64,000 nucleotides of DNA, taken from Candidatus Dechloromonas phosphorivorans (GTDB lineage: Bacteria; Pseudomonadota; Gammaproteobacteria; Burkholderiales; Rhodocyclaceae). How positions within the stretch are numbered: position 1 is the stretch's first letter; the number at the start of each line of letters is the position of its first letter. Made by a program: the position numbers and the translations under genes. Of the stretch, positions 46,603-55,310 are shown in pieces. The notes under the pieces were generated by a model, which saw nothing but the letters and a program-made list of their open reading frames with translations, was not told the origin of the DNA and ran no database searches. The stretch spans positions 62,001 to 126,000 of the forward strand of contig JADKIP010000011.1 of NCBI GenBank assembly GCA_016721185.1, written 5' to 3'.

Positions 46603-49600
46603 TTACTCGCCTATTCGGGCAAGAATGGCACGCGCCTGCTCAACCAAGTCGACCGGCCCTTCACCAACGACCTCTTCGAGAAGTTCGCGAGCGCCTTCCA
46701 GATCACCCATTTCTTCGTAGGCTTTAGCCAGATCAAGCTTGGTGTTCACTTCCTCCCAATGGGCGGAGTCTACTGGGGCCTCTGCTACGACAGGCGCAGA
46801 CGAGTCGGCAACGGGCACACTCTCGACAACGGGTGAATTGACAATCGGCTCGGCTGCAAGATCGAGATTAATCGACCCAATATCAAACTCTGGCGGTGTC
46901 ATCGGTTGCCCAAGGAAGACAGAATCCGTAAGCTTGACATCGAAATCAAGAGAGTCATCATCCAGCACAGCGGCATTCACAACTGTGTCGGCTAGCTTGG
47001 GATTGTCATACTCAGGTGAATCTTCTGATGGTATTTCTTGAGCCAAAATATCGTTTTGCGAGAAATCGCCTACACCACTCAATACAGTCTGAGCTGCAGA
47101 TGAAGAAAAATCCAGATCGAAATCAACCGCCAGTTCTGGCTCACTGAGCGGCTTTTCGTCTGAAGAAGTTGTGTCAGGGGCCTCATCAAAACCGATGAAT
47201 GTAGCGACCGCATCATCCATCACCGACGGCATAACCAGAGTACCTTCAGGCGAAAAATCGGGCGTTGCGTCAAAAGGCTCCGGTTGCATCTGGATATCGG
47301 GGGTGTTGAGATCAAAATCAATGCTACCGAGCGAAAGGTCATCGCTCACAGATAAATCCCCGACCATTGGCGAGGCTTGGGACTCGGCTTGCTTACCACC
47401 CAGGGTATCCGTACCAAGATCGAAATCGAGAGCGTCACCAACTTCGCCAGAGACGATGGTATCCAGGGAAGAGACCGATTCAGTGGTCACGGGTGCGTCA
47501 ACTTCAGGCAACCCGAGATCAAAATCAAGACTCAGTACCTCATCCGCCTCAGCGCTATCAATCACGAGCGGCTCAGTTGTTTCGATTGCGGACTCGCCAC
47601 TGGACTGCTCGGGCAGCACCAAGGTATCCATGTCAAACCGTGTCTCCGCGGACAGAACTTCTGTCGATGAGGCAGCTTCGGCTAACTTTGCCAGAGAACC
47701 GGGCATCGCCATTGTTGCTTTGGCTAGCGCTTGCGGGGAAACGATCATCGTCGCATCGGCATCAAAAGCTGATGTAGCTGCGCGTGCACCGGAGTAGAGC
47801 GGATTAGCGGGGTCGAGACTCGCACCCAGTGCCGCTACCTTCTCCCATTCAGGACCGATGCCGCCACTTTGCGCATAAAGCTCACTGGCAAGAGTCTCAA
47901 ACTGTTTGACACTACCTCGATTGGCGTAAATTTCGAGCAACTTGGCGTGAATGGCAGTGCGCTGCGGATCTTTTTGCAAGGCTTCAAGCAAAATTTCTTC
48001 AGCTTGAGTATCACGCCCATAGGCCATATAGACATCGGCCTCTGCCACCGGATCAACTTCGTCGGTATCGATTGTGCCTGGACCTGTCTGGCTAAAATCA
48101 CCCGTTTGTGGCGGCGTGTTACCCGTATCGATACTCTGCCCACCGGTCATCCGGAAGACCGAGTTTGGCCCCAGACTGGAAGGACCGGGCGCCGCTGTAG
48201 TCTCCATTGAAGCTACTTGATTGCGTCGACGCTTGAGCAAAAAATAACCTGCCAGCAACGCCAGAATGCCACCACCACCCATTAAAGGCAGGGGATCTTC
48301 AAGCAGTGAGTCCACAAAGCTCGGCTCTGCAACCGGCTCGGGCGGTGGTAAAGGTTTTTTGGGTGAGTCAGCCGGCTTGGGCTGCACTGGCTTTTCTGCG
48401 ACAACCGGTTTTGGTTCCTCAGCCGCCTTGGCCGGCTCGGCAGGTTTCGGAACCTCAACTGCTTTGGGCGGTTCAACAGGCTTAAGGGGCTCTGCTGGTT
48501 TAACTGCCTCGACTGGCTTAATTTCTTCTTTTTTTGCGGCATTCTGCTGCTGCAGCTCTGCCAACTTCTGATTCTTCATTTCAACGAGTTTCTGCAACTC
48601 GCCAACATTCTTTTCGAGCAAGGCCAAGCGGTCCTGCGCCTCTTTCAAGGCCTTTTCCTTGGCTACCTGATCCGCCTCACTCGCCGCAGCCTTGCCTGTC
48701 GCGGTACCCTTTGCTGGCAATTCAGCGCTGGAAACTCTTACCTGATCCTTGACTTGCTCGGCAGGTGGTGTTTTTTCCTCAATTTTGGCGGCAATCTTTC
48801 CAGAACTCGACTGGCTGGGTGCTGCCTCCTTGGCGGGCGCCTTTGCCGTACCGGCCGCAAGCTTCTGGCGGTAAGCGTTCCACTCACCAGCCTGCGTTAC
48901 ATAAACTTTTTTCGCTTCAGCCTCAGTAACTGCTTCAACTGCAGACTTTTCGGGAAGCCCCAGAATCGCGCCCGCCTTCAATCGATTTATATTGTTGCCA
49001 ATGAAAGCATCGGGATTTTTCTGGAATAGGCCAACCAGCATTTGCTCCAGCGAAACGCTGTCATATTTGGTCTCTGCGGCAATTTTGCGTAACGTATCCC
49101 CAGGCTGAACCAGCCGCCCCGCCGCATCAACAACTTTTTTCGGTTCAGCAGCCTGCTTCGGCGCGGGCGCCGGTCGCGGCGCAGCAACCGGTCTGGCCGG
49201 ACGCTCTGGTGAATAACCACCGCCCCGCACAGTCTCAACAAGCCTTGCATCCGCCACCGAACGAGCCGATTGAGCTGCCGCGACATCGGGAGGATCAAGC
49301 AGGAAGGTGTACTCCCGGACCAGTCGACCAGTCGACCAGTTCAGTTCAACCAGAAAATCGAGGAAAGGCTCGTTGACCGGCTTGACCGAGGTGACTTTAA
49401 CCACGGCCTGACCATTGGGGCGCTGATCAAGCGCAAAGCGCAGATCATGCAAAACCGAGGCGTAGTCGATGCCTGCCTGACGGAATGCCTCTTGAGGCGC
49501 CAGACGCGCAGTCATGCCGGATAGTTCTTCGCGGTTGGCAGCGATCTCAAGTTCCGCCCGCAGGGGTTGCCCCAGACCGGATAAAACAGTGAGTTTGCCG

Positions 49601-49701
49601 ATTCCGGCAGCCTCAGCACCCCACGGCGCGAGAGACATGAAAGATGCAACAGCCAGCGCAGCTGCGCGCATCTTGAATTTGGAGCGATTAGTTTCGTTCA
49701 C
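46603..49701 (-). CDS. fimV: FimV-family pilus/polar assembly protein
   Basis: 1032 residues. A signal peptide (AAALAVASFMSLAPWGAEA) is followed by the FimV N-terminal domain (IGKLTVLSGLGQPLRAELEI) and a LysM-like peptidoglycan-binding region (PGDTLRKIAAETKYDSVSLEQ) at about 200-250. A coiled coil (EKALKEAQDRLALLEKNVGELQ) and a long Pro/Lys/Ala/Glu repeat linker follow. One membrane helix (GGGGILALLAGYFLL) leads to a large acidic cytoplasmic region. The C-terminal TPR/FimV motif is LDLAKAYEEMGDLEGARELL. FimV is needed for type IV pilus assembly and polar organisation in relatives. The linker repeats (KPVEPPKAVEVPKPAEPAK) are low complexity. Confidence 0.93.
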   Translation of the reverse strand: MNETNRSKFKMRAAALAVASFMSLAPWGAEAAGIGKLTVLSGLGQPLRAELEIAANREELSGMTARLAPQEAFRQAGIDYASVLHDLRFALDQRPNGQAVVKVTSVKPVNEPFLDFLVELNWSTGRLVREYTFLLDPPDVAAAQSARSVADARLVETVRGGGYSPERPARPVAAPRPAPAPKQAAEPKKVVDAAGRLVQPGDTLRKIAAETKYDSVSLEQMLVGLFQKNPDAFIGNNINRLKAGAILGLPEKSAVEAVTEAEAKKVYVTQAGEWNAYRQKLAAGTAKAPAKEAAPSQSSSGKIAAKIEEKTPPAEQVKDQVRVSSAELPAKGTATGKAAASEADQVAKEKALKEAQDRLALLEKNVGELQKLVEMKNQKLAELQQQNAAKKEEIKPVEAVKPAEPLKPVEPPKAVEVPKPAEPAKAAEEPKPVVAEKPVQPKPADSPKKPLPPPEPVAEPSFVDSLLEDPLPLMGGGGILALLAGYFLLKRRRNQVASMETTAAPGPSSLGPNSVFRMTGGQSIDTGNTPPQTGDFSQTGPGTIDTDEVDPVAEADVYMAYGRDTQAEEILLEALQKDPQRTAIHAKLLEIYANRGSVKQFETLASELYAQSGGIGPEWEKVAALGASLDPANPLYSGARAATSAFDADATMIVSPQALAKATMAMPGSLAKLAEAASSTEVLSAETRFDMDTLVLPEQSSGESAIETTEPLVIDSAEADEVLSLDFDLGLPEVDAPVTTESVSSLDTIVSGEVGDALDFDLGTDTLGGKQAESQASPMVGDLSVSDDLSLGSIDFDLNTPDIQMQPEPFDATPDFSPEGTLVMPSVMDDAVATFIGFDEAPDTTSSDEKPLSEPELAVDFDLDFSSSAAQTVLSGVGDFSQNDILAQEIPSEDSPEYDNPKLADTVVNAAVLDDDSLDFDVKLTDSVFLGQPMTPPEFDIGSINLDLAAEPIVNSPVVESVPVADSSAPVVAEAPVDSAHWEEVNTKLDLAKAYEEMGDLEGARELLEEVVGEGPVDLVEQARAILARIGE

Positions 49702-49977
49702 AGCGAAACCTTGGGCGTCAATTTTGAGACTTTCAAATTAACATCATGCACTTAGCAATGCAAGCTAAACCCGCTTCTCATACGGCTGGGTTTGCGCATT
49801 CCCGAATCGGCATAGGGAGTAGCCATTGTGACAGCACCCCCTGCCACACAAGCCGGTATACGGATCCACACCGGGCACTTCGATAAGTTAAGGTTATGAG
49901 AGCCGGGGCGCTTTGAACTGATCAAAGTAAGCAATGACCAAAAGAACGCCGCCAGTTTATCCAGAGCACCGCCGCAT
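49702..49977. other. Non-coding stretch upstream of fimV
   Basis: No credible gene is seen. It should hold the fimV promoter on the minus strand. An imperfect palindrome GCCGGTATACGGATCCACACCGGGC lies near 49852-49876, with a G/C-rich context. I could not identify it with any structured RNA. Confidence 0.35.
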
Positions 49978-49998
49978 TTGCCAGGGAGGCAGGGGAAT

Positions 49999-50358
49999 CA
50001 TGCCTACATTGAAGCTTACGGCAATAATCTGCCGCTTAACGCGCATCAGGGAACCATCAAGGCGTTCGAGTGCGTGCAAGGTAATCGGTGGCGAACGCTG
50101 ATGGCGCAATGGACCCATCAGGCAACGATCGGCACCCGGGTTGTACCGATCAACCAGTCACTTGCGCACGGCGCAGAATTCAAATTCGGCGACGGCAGCA
50201 AAATTTACGCGAGAGATGGCCGGATGCTGTCCGACCGCCAGGAGTTATTGCAGCACGTGGCCTCATGCAACGCCTCACTGAACAGCGGCCTGTTCCCGGA
50301 AGAAGAACTCGGCATCGCCGCCTGGCAGAATCAGCGCAACTATCATTTTGATCAGTGA
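49999..50358 (+). pseudogene. Unrecognised reading frame, possibly a 5'-truncated gene
   Basis: About 119 residues are readable up to a stop at 50358 (EAYGNNLPLNAHQGTIKAFE..., KFGDGSKIYARDGRMLSDRQ, EEELGIAAWQNQRNYHFDQ). The frame has no ATG and is open back to 49900; the only start is a weak TTG at 49978. I recognise no family. Plausible amino-acid composition and the lack of a start suggest a gene fragment, but it may be spurious. Confidence 0.35.
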
Positions 50359-50422
50359 TGAGTGCTTCGGAGCACCCGAAATCACGGTTGCCAGACGGCT
50401 TTCTGACAACGATCCCGCGCCG

Positions 50423-51022
50423 TTAAAGGCTGCGTAAATACTCGGCGACAGCGCGCATTTCGTCGCTGCTCAGCCGTTTTGCAATATCTTGCATCTGGGC
50501 ATTATCGTTCGTTCGCTTGCGCTCTTCGAACAGGTTCAGCTGGGTTTCGACATACAAGGTGTGCTGACCGGCGATTTTTGGCAGGGTCGCCGAGCCGGCG
50601 CCGTTATCGCCGTGGCATTCACGACAAGGTTTCAAACCTTTTTCCGGGTCGCCCTGCTGATAAATTTTCTCACCGGCAGCACGCATCTCTTCATAAGCCG
50701 ACTTGCCGCGTGAAGCTTCCTGCTGGCTGAAAAAATAGGCCACAGCCTGGAAGTCGTCCTCCGTCATATCCGCAACTACCTTGCGCATATCGTTGCTGTC
50801 GCGCTCGCGCAGCTTGAAGTTGCGCAACTGCTTGAGCAGGTATTCGACATTCTGGCCCGCCAGCTTGGGATAAAGCGGGCTTGAACTATCACCGGTGCCG
50901 CCGTGGCAAAGAAAACAACGGCCAATGACCAGTTCTTCACCCCGCTGCATCTTGGCCGCTTCGTCAGTGCCCCATGCCAGGCTACTCAAACCGAGGAAAA
51001 TTAAAAACAAGCCGCGTTTCAT
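50423..51022 (-). CDS. Diheme cytochrome c4
   Basis: 199 residues. A signal peptide (MKRGLFLIFLGLSSLAWG) is followed by two class I cytochrome c domains with heme sites CFLCH (about residue 36) and CRECH (about 133). The distal Met segments are RKVVADMTEDDF and QMQDIAKRLSSDEM. This two-domain arrangement is cytochrome c4, a periplasmic electron carrier to terminal oxidases or denitrification enzymes. It overlaps dut by 4 nt. Confidence 0.93.
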   Translation of the reverse strand: MKRGLFLIFLGLSSLAWGTDEAAKMQRGEELVIGRCFLCHGGTGDSSSPLYPKLAGQNVEYLLKQLRNFKLRERDSNDMRKVVADMTEDDFQAVAYFFSQQEASRGKSAYEEMRAAGEKIYQQGDPEKGLKPCRECHGDNGAGSATLPKIAGQHTLYVETQLNLFEERKRTNDNAQMQDIAKRLSSDEMRAVAEYLRSL

Positions 51023-51468
51023 GATTTCCCGGTGCTACCAAAACCGTTCTCGCCGCGCTTGCTGGCGTCGAACTCATCGACAATATTGAAGCCAACCTGC
51101 AAAACCGGCACCACAATCAATTGCGCAATTCGATCGAGCGGATTGAGCGTAAAGCTCTCGTGGCCACGATTCCACACTGAAACCATCAACTCCCCCTGGT
51201 AATCCGAATCGATCAGGCCCACCAGATTCCCCAGCACAATGCCGTGCTTGTGGCCTAAACCCGAACGCGGCAGGATCATCGCCGCCAGGCCGGGATCAGC
51301 CAGATGAATCGCCATCCCCGTCGGCACCAGCGTCGTCTGGCCCGGCACCAGATGCAGCGGCGTTTCAATGCAAGCACGCAAATCAAGGCCGGCAGAACCC
51401 GCAGTGGCGTAATGCGGCGGATTTTCGCGCAAGCGGTTGTCGAGAATTTTGAGGTCAATACGATGCAT
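51019..51468 (-). CDS. dut: Deoxyuridine 5'-triphosphate nucleotidohydrolase
   Basis: 149 residues. It converts dUTP to dUMP and pyrophosphate, keeping uracil out of DNA. Motifs: AGLDLRACIE (I), LPRSGLGHKHGI (II), GNLVGLIDSDYQGEL (III), FTLNPLDRIAQLIV (IV) and RGENGFGSTG (V). A trimeric type. It shares one base with coaBC upstream, a common dut-coaBC pair. Confidence 0.98.
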   Translation of the reverse strand: MHRIDLKILDNRLRENPPHYATAGSAGLDLRACIETPLHLVPGQTTLVPTGMAIHLADPGLAAMILPRSGLGHKHGIVLGNLVGLIDSDYQGELMVSVWNRGHESFTLNPLDRIAQLIVVPVLQVGFNIVDEFDASKRGENGFGSTGKS

Positions 51469-52658
51469 CAGTTTTTTCCTGTCAAGTTTGCAATGTGTTC
51501 GATCAACTGGCGAGCCAGCACGGATTTGGGCGCCGGATTCAGCGGATGCACGCCGGCATCGTCAAACAACACCAAGCGGTTGTCGTCGCCACCAAAACCG
51601 TCCTGAATCAGGTTACCGGCGATCAGCGGAATTTTTTTCCTGCGCCGCTTGGCCTGGGCATAGGCTTCCAGATTCTGACTCTCGGCGGCGAAGCCAACAC
51701 AGAACGGGGCATTTTCGAGGGCTGCTACCTCAGCCAGAATATCCGGGTTTTCAATCAGCTCAATCGGTGGAATACCGCCAGCGTCTTTCTTGAGCTTGTG
51801 CGCTGCCCGATTGGCAACGCGGTAATCGGCAACGGCAGCCACACCGATGAAAATATCGGCCCGTGCCACCTGCGCCATCACCGCAGCGTGCATATCAAGG
51901 GCACTACGCACATTGATGCGGTCAACGCCTTGGGGGGCCGAAAAACCAACCGGCCCGGAAACCAGTGTGACCAGCGCCCCCGCCTGCTGCGCCGCCCGTG
52001 CGACAGCGTAGCCCATGCGGCCCGACGAGAGATTGGTGATGCCACGCACCGGATCAATGGCTTCAAAAGTCGGCCCGGCCGTGATCAAGACCTGCTTGCC
52101 GGCCAAAAGCTTGGGGGTAAAAAAGGCAATCACCGCATCGAGAATTTCCGCCGGCTCCAGCATGCGGCCGGCACCCACCTCACCGCAGGCCTGCTCACCA
52201 CTGGCAGGGCCAAGTATCTGCACACCATCAGCCACCAATTGGGCGACATTACGTTGCGTCGCCGGGTTTTCCCACATCTGGCGGTTCATCGCCGGCGCAA
52301 TCAATAATGGGCAGTTGCGGGCCAACACCATTGTTGCCAGTAAGTCATCGGCCAAGCCCTGGGCCGTGCGCGCCATAAAGTCAGCGGAGGCTGGCGCAAC
52401 CAGAATGAGATCGGCTTGGCGCGAAAGGTCGATATGCGCCATCGCGTTCGCCATTCGCGCATCCCACTGGTCGGTAAAAACCGGCTTGCCCGAGAGCGCC
52501 TGAAAAGTGGTCGTCGTGACGAAGTGCGTTGCGCCCTCGGTCATCGCCACCTGGACGTCCGCGCCTTGTTTGCCCAACAAACGAACCAGCTCGGCAGCCT
52601 TGTAAGCCGCAATACCGCCAGTTACCCCGAGAACGATGCGCTTTCCCTGTAATTCCAT
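51468..52658 (-). CDS. coaBC: Bifunctional CoaBC (4'-phosphopantothenoylcysteine synthetase/decarboxylase)
   Basis: 396 residues from ATG 52658 (MELQGKRIVLGVTGGIAAYK). The frame runs to 52715 but crosses the divergent radC start. The CoaC half has the active-site His in AHIDLSRQADLILVAPAS and the substrate clamp PAMNRQMWENP. The CoaB half has ITAGPTFEAIDPVRGITNLS. It makes phosphopantetheine for coenzyme A. It is divergent from radC, with about 46 bases between the starts. Confidence 0.97.
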   Translation of the reverse strand: MELQGKRIVLGVTGGIAAYKAAELVRLLGKQGADVQVAMTEGATHFVTTTTFQALSGKPVFTDQWDARMANAMAHIDLSRQADLILVAPASADFMARTAQGLADDLLATMVLARNCPLLIAPAMNRQMWENPATQRNVAQLVADGVQILGPASGEQACGEVGAGRMLEPAEILDAVIAFFTPKLLAGKQVLITAGPTFEAIDPVRGITNLSSGRMGYAVARAAQQAGALVTLVSGPVGFSAPQGVDRINVRSALDMHAAVMAQVARADIFIGVAAVADYRVANRAAHKLKKDAGGIPPIELIENPDILAEVAALENAPFCVGFAAESQNLEAYAQAKRRRKKIPLIAGNLIQDGFGGDDNRLVLFDDAGVHPLNPAPKSVLARQLIEHIANLTGKN

Positions 52659-52704
52659 TGTCGTGCCATTAGAATGAGAGCCCAAACATTCTACTGGAAT
52701 TCGC

Positions 52705-53385
52705 ATGTCGATCACCGACTGGCCCGAGGGCGAACGACCGCGTGAGCGCCTGCTGGCGCACGGGCCAGAGGCACTTTCCGACGCTGAATTGCTGGCGATT
52801 TATCTGAGGGTTGGCGTGCGGGGTAAAAGCGCGGTTGATCTCGGGCGCGAGTTGTTACAACGCTTCGATGGTAGCCTGAGCCGGCTAGCCGAAGCCTCTC
52901 TGGAAGAACTGGCGAGCGTTTCCGGCATCGGCATGGCGAAGGCCGCGCAATTGAAAGCCAGTTTTGAACTGGCGCGGCGGGCGCTGGCGCAAGAAATGAC
53001 GGCCCGCGACACCTTTTCGTCACCCGGCCAGGTACGCGACTGGCTGCGCCTGAAACTGGCAACTCGCCAGAACGAAGTGTTCATGGCCCTCTGGCTTGAT
53101 GCCCAGAATCGCTTGCTGAAAGCTGAAGAATTATTCTCCGGCACGTTGACGCAAACTTCCGTTTATCCCCGCGAAGTCGTCAAAAGCGCCCTCGGCCATA
53201 ATGCTGCTGCCGTTATTCTCGCGCACAACCACCCGTCCGGCATTGCCGAGCCTTCGCGTGCCGACGAACTACTGACCAAAGCCCTGAAAGATGCGCTAGC
53301 CATGGTAGACGTGAAGGTCCTTGACCACTTCATCGTCGCCGGAAACACCCCGCCACTTTCCTTTGCCGAACGCGGATTGCTATAA
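52705..53385 (+). CDS. radC: RadC family JAB-domain protein
   Basis: 226 residues. A helix-hairpin-helix region (LASVSGIGMAKAAQLKA) precedes the MPN/JAMM-like domain with AHNHPSGIAEPSRADE, whose His, His and Asp can bind zinc. RadC members were linked to DNA repair, but their role is unsettled. It stands alone between coaBC and rpmB. Confidence 0.96.
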   Translation: MSITDWPEGERPRERLLAHGPEALSDAELLAIYLRVGVRGKSAVDLGRELLQRFDGSLSRLAEASLEELASVSGIGMAKAAQLKASFELARRALAQEMTARDTFSSPGQVRDWLRLKLATRQNEVFMALWLDAQNRLLKAEELFSGTLTQTSVYPREVVKSALGHNAAAVILAHNHPSGIAEPSRADELLTKALKDALAMVDVKVLDHFIVAGNTPPLSFAERGLL

Positions 53386-53466
53386 AAATCGCGAAACCGC
53401 TTGAAAGAATCAGGGTGTTTTGGTTATACTTGCGGGCTCTCTTCTAGCGAATTCTGGAGCACCATC

Positions 53467-53700
53467 ATGGCGCGAGTCTGCCAAGTAACGGGTAAAGGCC
53501 CGATGGTTGGGAACAAAGTTTCCCACGCCAACAATAGAACGAAGCGTCGCTTCCTGCCGAATCTGCAGTATCGCCGCTTCTGGGTCGAAAGTGAAAACCG
53601 CTTCGTCCGCTTGCGTGTTTCTAACGCAGGCCTGCGTGTTATCGACAAGAACGGCATCGATGCCATCCTGGTCGACCTGCGCGCACGCGGCGAAGTCTGA
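53467..53700 (+). CDS. rpmB: 50S ribosomal protein L28
   Basis: 77 residues from ATG 53467 (MARVCQVTGKGPMVGNKVSH); the frame is open upstream to 53401, but the L28 N-terminus is fixed by family conservation. CTGGAG lies upstream. It is 18 nt before rpmG, the standard L28-L33 pair. Confidence 0.98.
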   Translation: MARVCQVTGKGPMVGNKVSHANNRTKRRFLPNLQYRRFWVESENRFVRLRVSNAGLRVIDKNGIDAILVDLRARGEV

Positions 53701-53718
53701 TAAGGAAGGATAAAGAAA

Positions 53719-53886
53719 ATGGCTAAAGGCGGTCGCGAAAAAATCAAGCTGGAATCTACAGCGGGTACCGGACACTTCTATACCACCTCCAAGAACAAGC
53801 GTACGACGCCTGCCAAACTGGAGATGATGAAGTATGACCCGAAGGCACGTAAGCACGTAGCTTACAAAGAAGTAAAGCTGAAGTAA
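53719..53886 (+). CDS. rpmG: 50S ribosomal protein L33
   Basis: 55 residues, MAKGGREKIKLESTAGTGHF to HVAYKEVKLK, preceded by AAGGAAGGA. It is the cysteine-free L33 form (no CxxC zinc pairs), which does not need zinc. It is followed at once by a terminator. Confidence 0.97.
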   Translation: MAKGGREKIKLESTAGTGHFYTTSKNKRTTPAKLEMMKYDPKARKHVAYKEVKLK

Positions 53887-53908
53887 TTCAGCTTTACCGG
53901 CTTTCGAT

Positions 53909-53937
53909 AAACCCGCCTTTTGGCGGGTTTTGTTTTT
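53909..53937 (+). terminator. Rho-independent terminator after rpmG
   Basis: AAACCCGCC-TTTT-GGCGGGTTT followed by TGTTTTT; a strong hairpin ending the rpmB-rpmG unit. Confidence 0.9.
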
Positions 53938-53974
53938 GTGGCATCGGTTTTTGCGATGCCCGGCAAATTCGCTC

Positions 53975-54466
53975 TTAAGCCTTGCGACCTAGAAAGAACA
54001 TGGCATACACAGCAATGCCAGCAAAGATCAGCATCGACCAATTTGCCATCGACAGACTGAGAAAAACCCATTCTTTGCTGGTACAGAAGCCGGTAGCGAG
54101 AAACATCGACGGCCATTGCATACCGAGCCAATCGACCAGGCGCTCAATGAGGTTTGGTTCGGCATAACCACATTCGGTGGCAAGCTCCGGGAAAGCCTGC
54201 ATCCAGGTTTGATAACCCGCAACGCCAACGCCAATCAGCGCGAGCAGACCAATCAAGCTGGCCCAGGCTTGTCGAACGGCCGGCCAAACAAAACCGATCA
54301 GCGCCAGGCCGCCAATCACCAGATAAAGCAGGCGCTGAAAAATACAGAATGGGCATGGGGCGAGTCGAAACTGGGTTTGTAACGCCAGACCGATGGCAAC
54401 CAGGCCAAAGCAGCCGAGCGACAAAGTGGCAAACCAGGCCCGAACAGGCACTTTAGAGCAGATCAT
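53975..54466 (-). CDS. dsbB: Disulfide bond formation protein DsbB
   Basis: 163 residues from ATG 54466; the longer open frame upstream overlaps the divergent regulator and is not credible. DsbB reoxidises DsbA and passes electrons to quinone. Four membrane helices are visible. The first periplasmic loop has the redox pair CPFC in RLAPCPFCIFQRLLY; the second has ATECGY and a later Cys in TGFCTSKEW. The family architecture is complete. Confidence 0.95.
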   Translation of the reverse strand: MICSKVPVRAWFATLSLGCFGLVAIGLALQTQFRLAPCPFCIFQRLLYLVIGGLALIGFVWPAVRQAWASLIGLLALIGVGVAGYQTWMQAFPELATECGYAEPNLIERLVDWLGMQWPSMFLATGFCTSKEWVFLSLSMANWSMLIFAGIAVYAMFFLGRKA

Positions 54467-54605
54467 AGGGGTGCTTCCGTGAGGTGATTTCAAACGAAAG
54501 CAGATTTTAAGGCATGCCGAGACGGGCAAGATGAAAACGGGTATCTTGAGACCGTTGTCCGCAGCAAGGTGGACCAGTGGCCAACGCGCCGTTAATATTG
54601 ACAAC

Positions 54606-55310
54606 ATGAATACACGCATCCTCCTTGTCGAAGACGACGAAAGACTGGCTGAACTGACGGCCGAATACCTCACCAAAAACGATCTGAAAGTCAGCATCGA
54701 GCCACGCGGCGATACCGCCGAGGCGCGCATTCTGGCGGAGCAGCCCGATTTGGTGATTCTTGATGTCATGTTACCGGGCAAGGATGGCTTCGAAGTCTGC
54801 CGCGCTGTTCGTCCTCACTACCGTGGCGTGATTCTGATGCTGACAGCCCGTGATGAAGATTTCGACCAGATTCTCGGTCTCGAAATGGGTGCCGACGATT
54901 ACATTGCCAAACCGGTACAACCACGGGTGCTGCTGGCCCGCATCAAGGCGCTGCTGCGGCGCTTACCAACAGCTGCTGATGGCCAGGGCAGCGAAGCCGA
55001 AGCGATGGTTTTGGGCCAGTTCAAAATCAGCCAGTCGACGCGTACGGCTTCGTTGAACGGAAACAGCATCGACCTGACCACCGCGGAGTTTGATCTGCTC
55101 TGGCTTCTCGCCTCACATGCCGGCAACGTGCTGTCGCGCGACGATCTGTTGCAAGAGTTGCGCGGCATTGGCTTTGACGGGCTGGATCGTTCGATCGATG
55201 CCCGTATTTCCCGGCTGCGCAAAAAACTGAATGATGACCCGGAAAACCCAACCCGGATCAAGACGGTACGCGGCAAGGGTTACCTCTTCAGCAAGCATGA
55301 CTGGAACTGA
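54606..55310 (+). CDS. OmpR-family response regulator (RstA-like)
   Basis: 234 residues from ATG 54606. The receiver domain has RILLVEDDERLAEL, the phosphorylated Asp in DLVILDVMLPGKDGFEV and the Lys in YIAKPVQPR. The winged-helix output domain (FDLLWLLASHAGNVLSRDDLL, SIDARISRLRKKLNDDP, RIKTVRGKGYLFS) binds DNA. The frame extends to 54531 without a better start. It overlaps the kinase gene by 14 nt, so the two are coupled. It resembles RstA/RstB; the target genes cannot be told. Confidence 0.92.
   Translation: MNTRILLVEDDERLAELTAEYLTKNDLKVSIEPRGDTAEARILAEQPDLVILDVMLPGKDGFEVCRAVRPHYRGVILMLTARDEDFDQILGLEMGADDYIAKPVQPRVLLARIKALLRRLPTAADGQGSEAEAMVLGQFKISQSTRTASLNGNSIDLTTAEFDLLWLLASHAGNVLSRDDLLQELRGIGFDGLDRSIDARISRLRKKLNDDPENPTRIKTVRGKGYLFSKHDWN

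Noticed and set aside
53975..54781. 268-codon version of dsbB
   Set aside because: The extra N-terminus is antisense to the response regulator and has no family similarity; the start is at 54466.
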